Shown here: one piece after another, positions 63,045 through 64,000 of the stretch | Numbering within the stretch: position 1 is the stretch's first letter | How the letters are laid out: every line of letters starts with the position of its first letter | Source: Aculops lycopersici | Lineage: Eukaryota; Arthropoda; Arachnida; Trombidiformes; Eriophyidae | Direction: 5' to 3' | Length of the DNA stretch: 64,000 bases | Assembly: GCA_015350385.1 (NCBI GenBank) | Contig: WNKI01000002.1 | Span: 6,613,500 to 6,677,499 of the forward strand | Notes under the pieces: generated by a model | Told to the model about the DNA's origin: nothing | Database searches by the model: none | The model's input: only the letters and a program-made list of their open reading frames with translations | Translations under genes and position numbers: made by a program

Positions 63045-64000
63045 ATGTCAAATAACCACCTGCCCCAGAATCAGTCATTTGCGATGGAAAGTATACAGCA
63101 TCGACCGATGCAACAACAACCGGCCGTGGGTCTACGCCAGGTTTTAGTTCCAATTATGAGCAACGCAAATCAACGACAACAACAATCACCTCAAAGCTAC
63201 ATACCACTACCAAGAGGAACAGGATCCAATAATAATAATCGCTTCGATGTTGCGGACAAGTTTGGGATTCGAAACAATCCACTCTATTTGAATCGAGCGT
63301 TTATGATGACGAATAGCAGTAGGATAAGAGGTGACCGGAAGTCTCTTTCGAAGCATCAGCAGGATCAGCTGCCGCCGCCTCCGCACGCATCGTTCAATTT
63401 AAAGCGAAGCGACCAATTGTCGGAAGAGCAACAGCAGCAACAACAGACCACTTGGTCGCAACCTGATCCCCGAAAGTCCTACTCGGTTCCCGTGGGATTG
63501 ATTAAATTTGCGCGCAAAAACTCGCGCCTCTTTAGCGCGAGCGCAGATAACAACATCAATCAGCGAGATGAAAAACCCTTGAAGTCACGAGACCGTTTGG
63601 CTTGGCAGACGTTGCATGCAAATCGGCGTCGCAACTTTGAAGACATCATCGGACGAGACGATTATGGCTCAACACTGTCGCCACCAACAAGCACAATGTT
63701 CGGTTTCTCGTCAAGTGGCAGTAGTGATAGTGATGGTGACGAAACTAATAATAACAACAGTAACGATATAAACTCCGATTGGCCATCTCTGTCACGAGCT
63801 AACGGCGAGCAAACTACACCCGTACCAATGGAGACCCCTGGAATAGCAACAGCAACCACACCACCCACAGCGAGCAACACCGTCGGCGACAGACTAGCCC
63901 ACTCGACGAGTAACCTCCTTCCGGCTGAACGGAAGCACGGCGGCACAGGTAATTTGGCAAGCGAGGAGAGTGGCGTCTTTGGTCGCTCTTCAGGTATGGT
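63045..64000 (+). CDS. Q/N-rich protein, N-terminal part (partial)
   Basis: Open from ATG at 63045 (MSNNHLPQNQSF) to the end of the window, 318 codons without a stop. It is rich in Gln, Asn, Ser and Pro with poly-Asn and poly-Gln runs. Less repetitive stretches are VADKFGIRNNPLYLNRAFMM, SYSVPVGLIKFARKNSRLF, and DRLAWQTLHANRRRNFED. There is no signal peptide and no named domain so far. An unusual alternative is that TCAG|GTATGG at 63989-63996 or ACAG|GTAATT at 63946-63953 is a splice donor. Function unknown; a nuclear or cytoplasmic regulatory protein would fit the composition. Confidence 0.6.
   Translation, partial: MSNNHLPQNQSFAMESIQHRPMQQQPAVGLRQVLVPIMSNANQRQQQSPQSYIPLPRGTGSNNNNRFDVADKFGIRNNPLYLNRAFMMTNSSRIRGDRKSLSKHQQDQLPPPPHASFNLKRSDQLSEEQQQQQQTTWSQPDPRKSYSVPVGLIKFARKNSRLFSASADNNINQRDEKPLKSRDRLAWQTLHANRRRNFEDIIGRDDYGSTLSPPTSTMFGFSSSGSSDSDGDETNNNNSNDINSDWPSLSRANGEQTTPVPMETPGIATATTPPTASNTVGDRLAHSTSNLLPAERKHGGTGNLASEESGVFGRSSGM

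Overview
This is a nuclear eukaryotic, animal sequence. Every recognisable protein is metazoan: nuclear factor I, glypican, CDC25, dynamitin, ATG14, ZNF598, an SLC22 carrier, an NRF-6-type acyltransferase and a 10-cysteine Ly6 protein. The Ly6 and NRF-6 types point to an arthropod. The genes are very compact and almost all are single-exon, including VPS4, DDX46, SLC35G, SLC22, GNL2 and ZNF598. About 22 protein genes fit in 64 kb. That style, with many Q/N/H/S runs, fits an intron-poor mite, for example an eriophyoid. The organism assignment is an inference from architecture, not a database match.

Layout. 0.1-3.4 kb (-): NRF-6-like acyltransferase. 6.8-8.6 kb (-): 5' exon of a glypican whose 3' exon I cannot find. 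9.1-10.8 kb: mitochondrial ribosomal protein mS35 (-) head-to-head with LTO1 (+). 11.1-12.1 kb (-): aldo-keto reductase. 14.4-18.1 kb: ZNF598 (-) divergent from VPS4 (+). 18.1-28.3 kb (+): a long regulatory/5' region leading into a two-exon nuclear factor I gene; one assembly gap lies here. 29.2-30.6 kb (+): an aspartic protease homologue that has lost its catalytic motifs. 30.8-33.1 kb (-): SLC35G-like transporter. 33.6 kb: second assembly gap. 35.5-38.1 kb (+): DDX46. 38.3-38.8 kb (-): Ly6 protein. 39.5-41.2 kb: RFXANK/ANKRA2-like (+) convergent with CDC25 (-). 41.9-42.7 kb (+): DPY30. 42.9-45.2 kb (-): dynamitin and a secreted protein of unknown function. 46.8-47.8 kb (+): ceramide synthase. 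48.1-49.4 kb: an apparently intact Tc1-type transposon. 50.0-53.6 kb (+): ATG14 and a ZIP zinc transporter. 53.9-54.9 kb (-): CPPED1. 57.5-61.1 kb (+): SLC22 carrier and GNL2. 63.0-64.0 kb (+): start of an unrecognised Q/N-rich protein that runs off the window.

The most unusual signal is in 39-53 kb. Two different pairs of unrelated genes share duplicated upstream DNA that reaches into the first codons. DPY30 and ceramide synthase share about 320 bp and both begin MSDSTAAA. ATG14 and the ZIP gene share about 220-260 bp; in ZIP the copy supplies the start (MNTQK...), while in ATG14 the same ATG is left as an upstream ORF. This looks like local promoter-plus-start duplication donating regulatory DNA to unrelated neighbours. 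Other notable items are the dead aspartic protease, a CDC25 with a long insertion inside its catalytic domain, a 115-bp MITE 16 bp after the NFI stop, an intact 1,328-bp Tc1 element with perfect terminal repeats, and a strongly over-represented decamer (CAACARGTGG).
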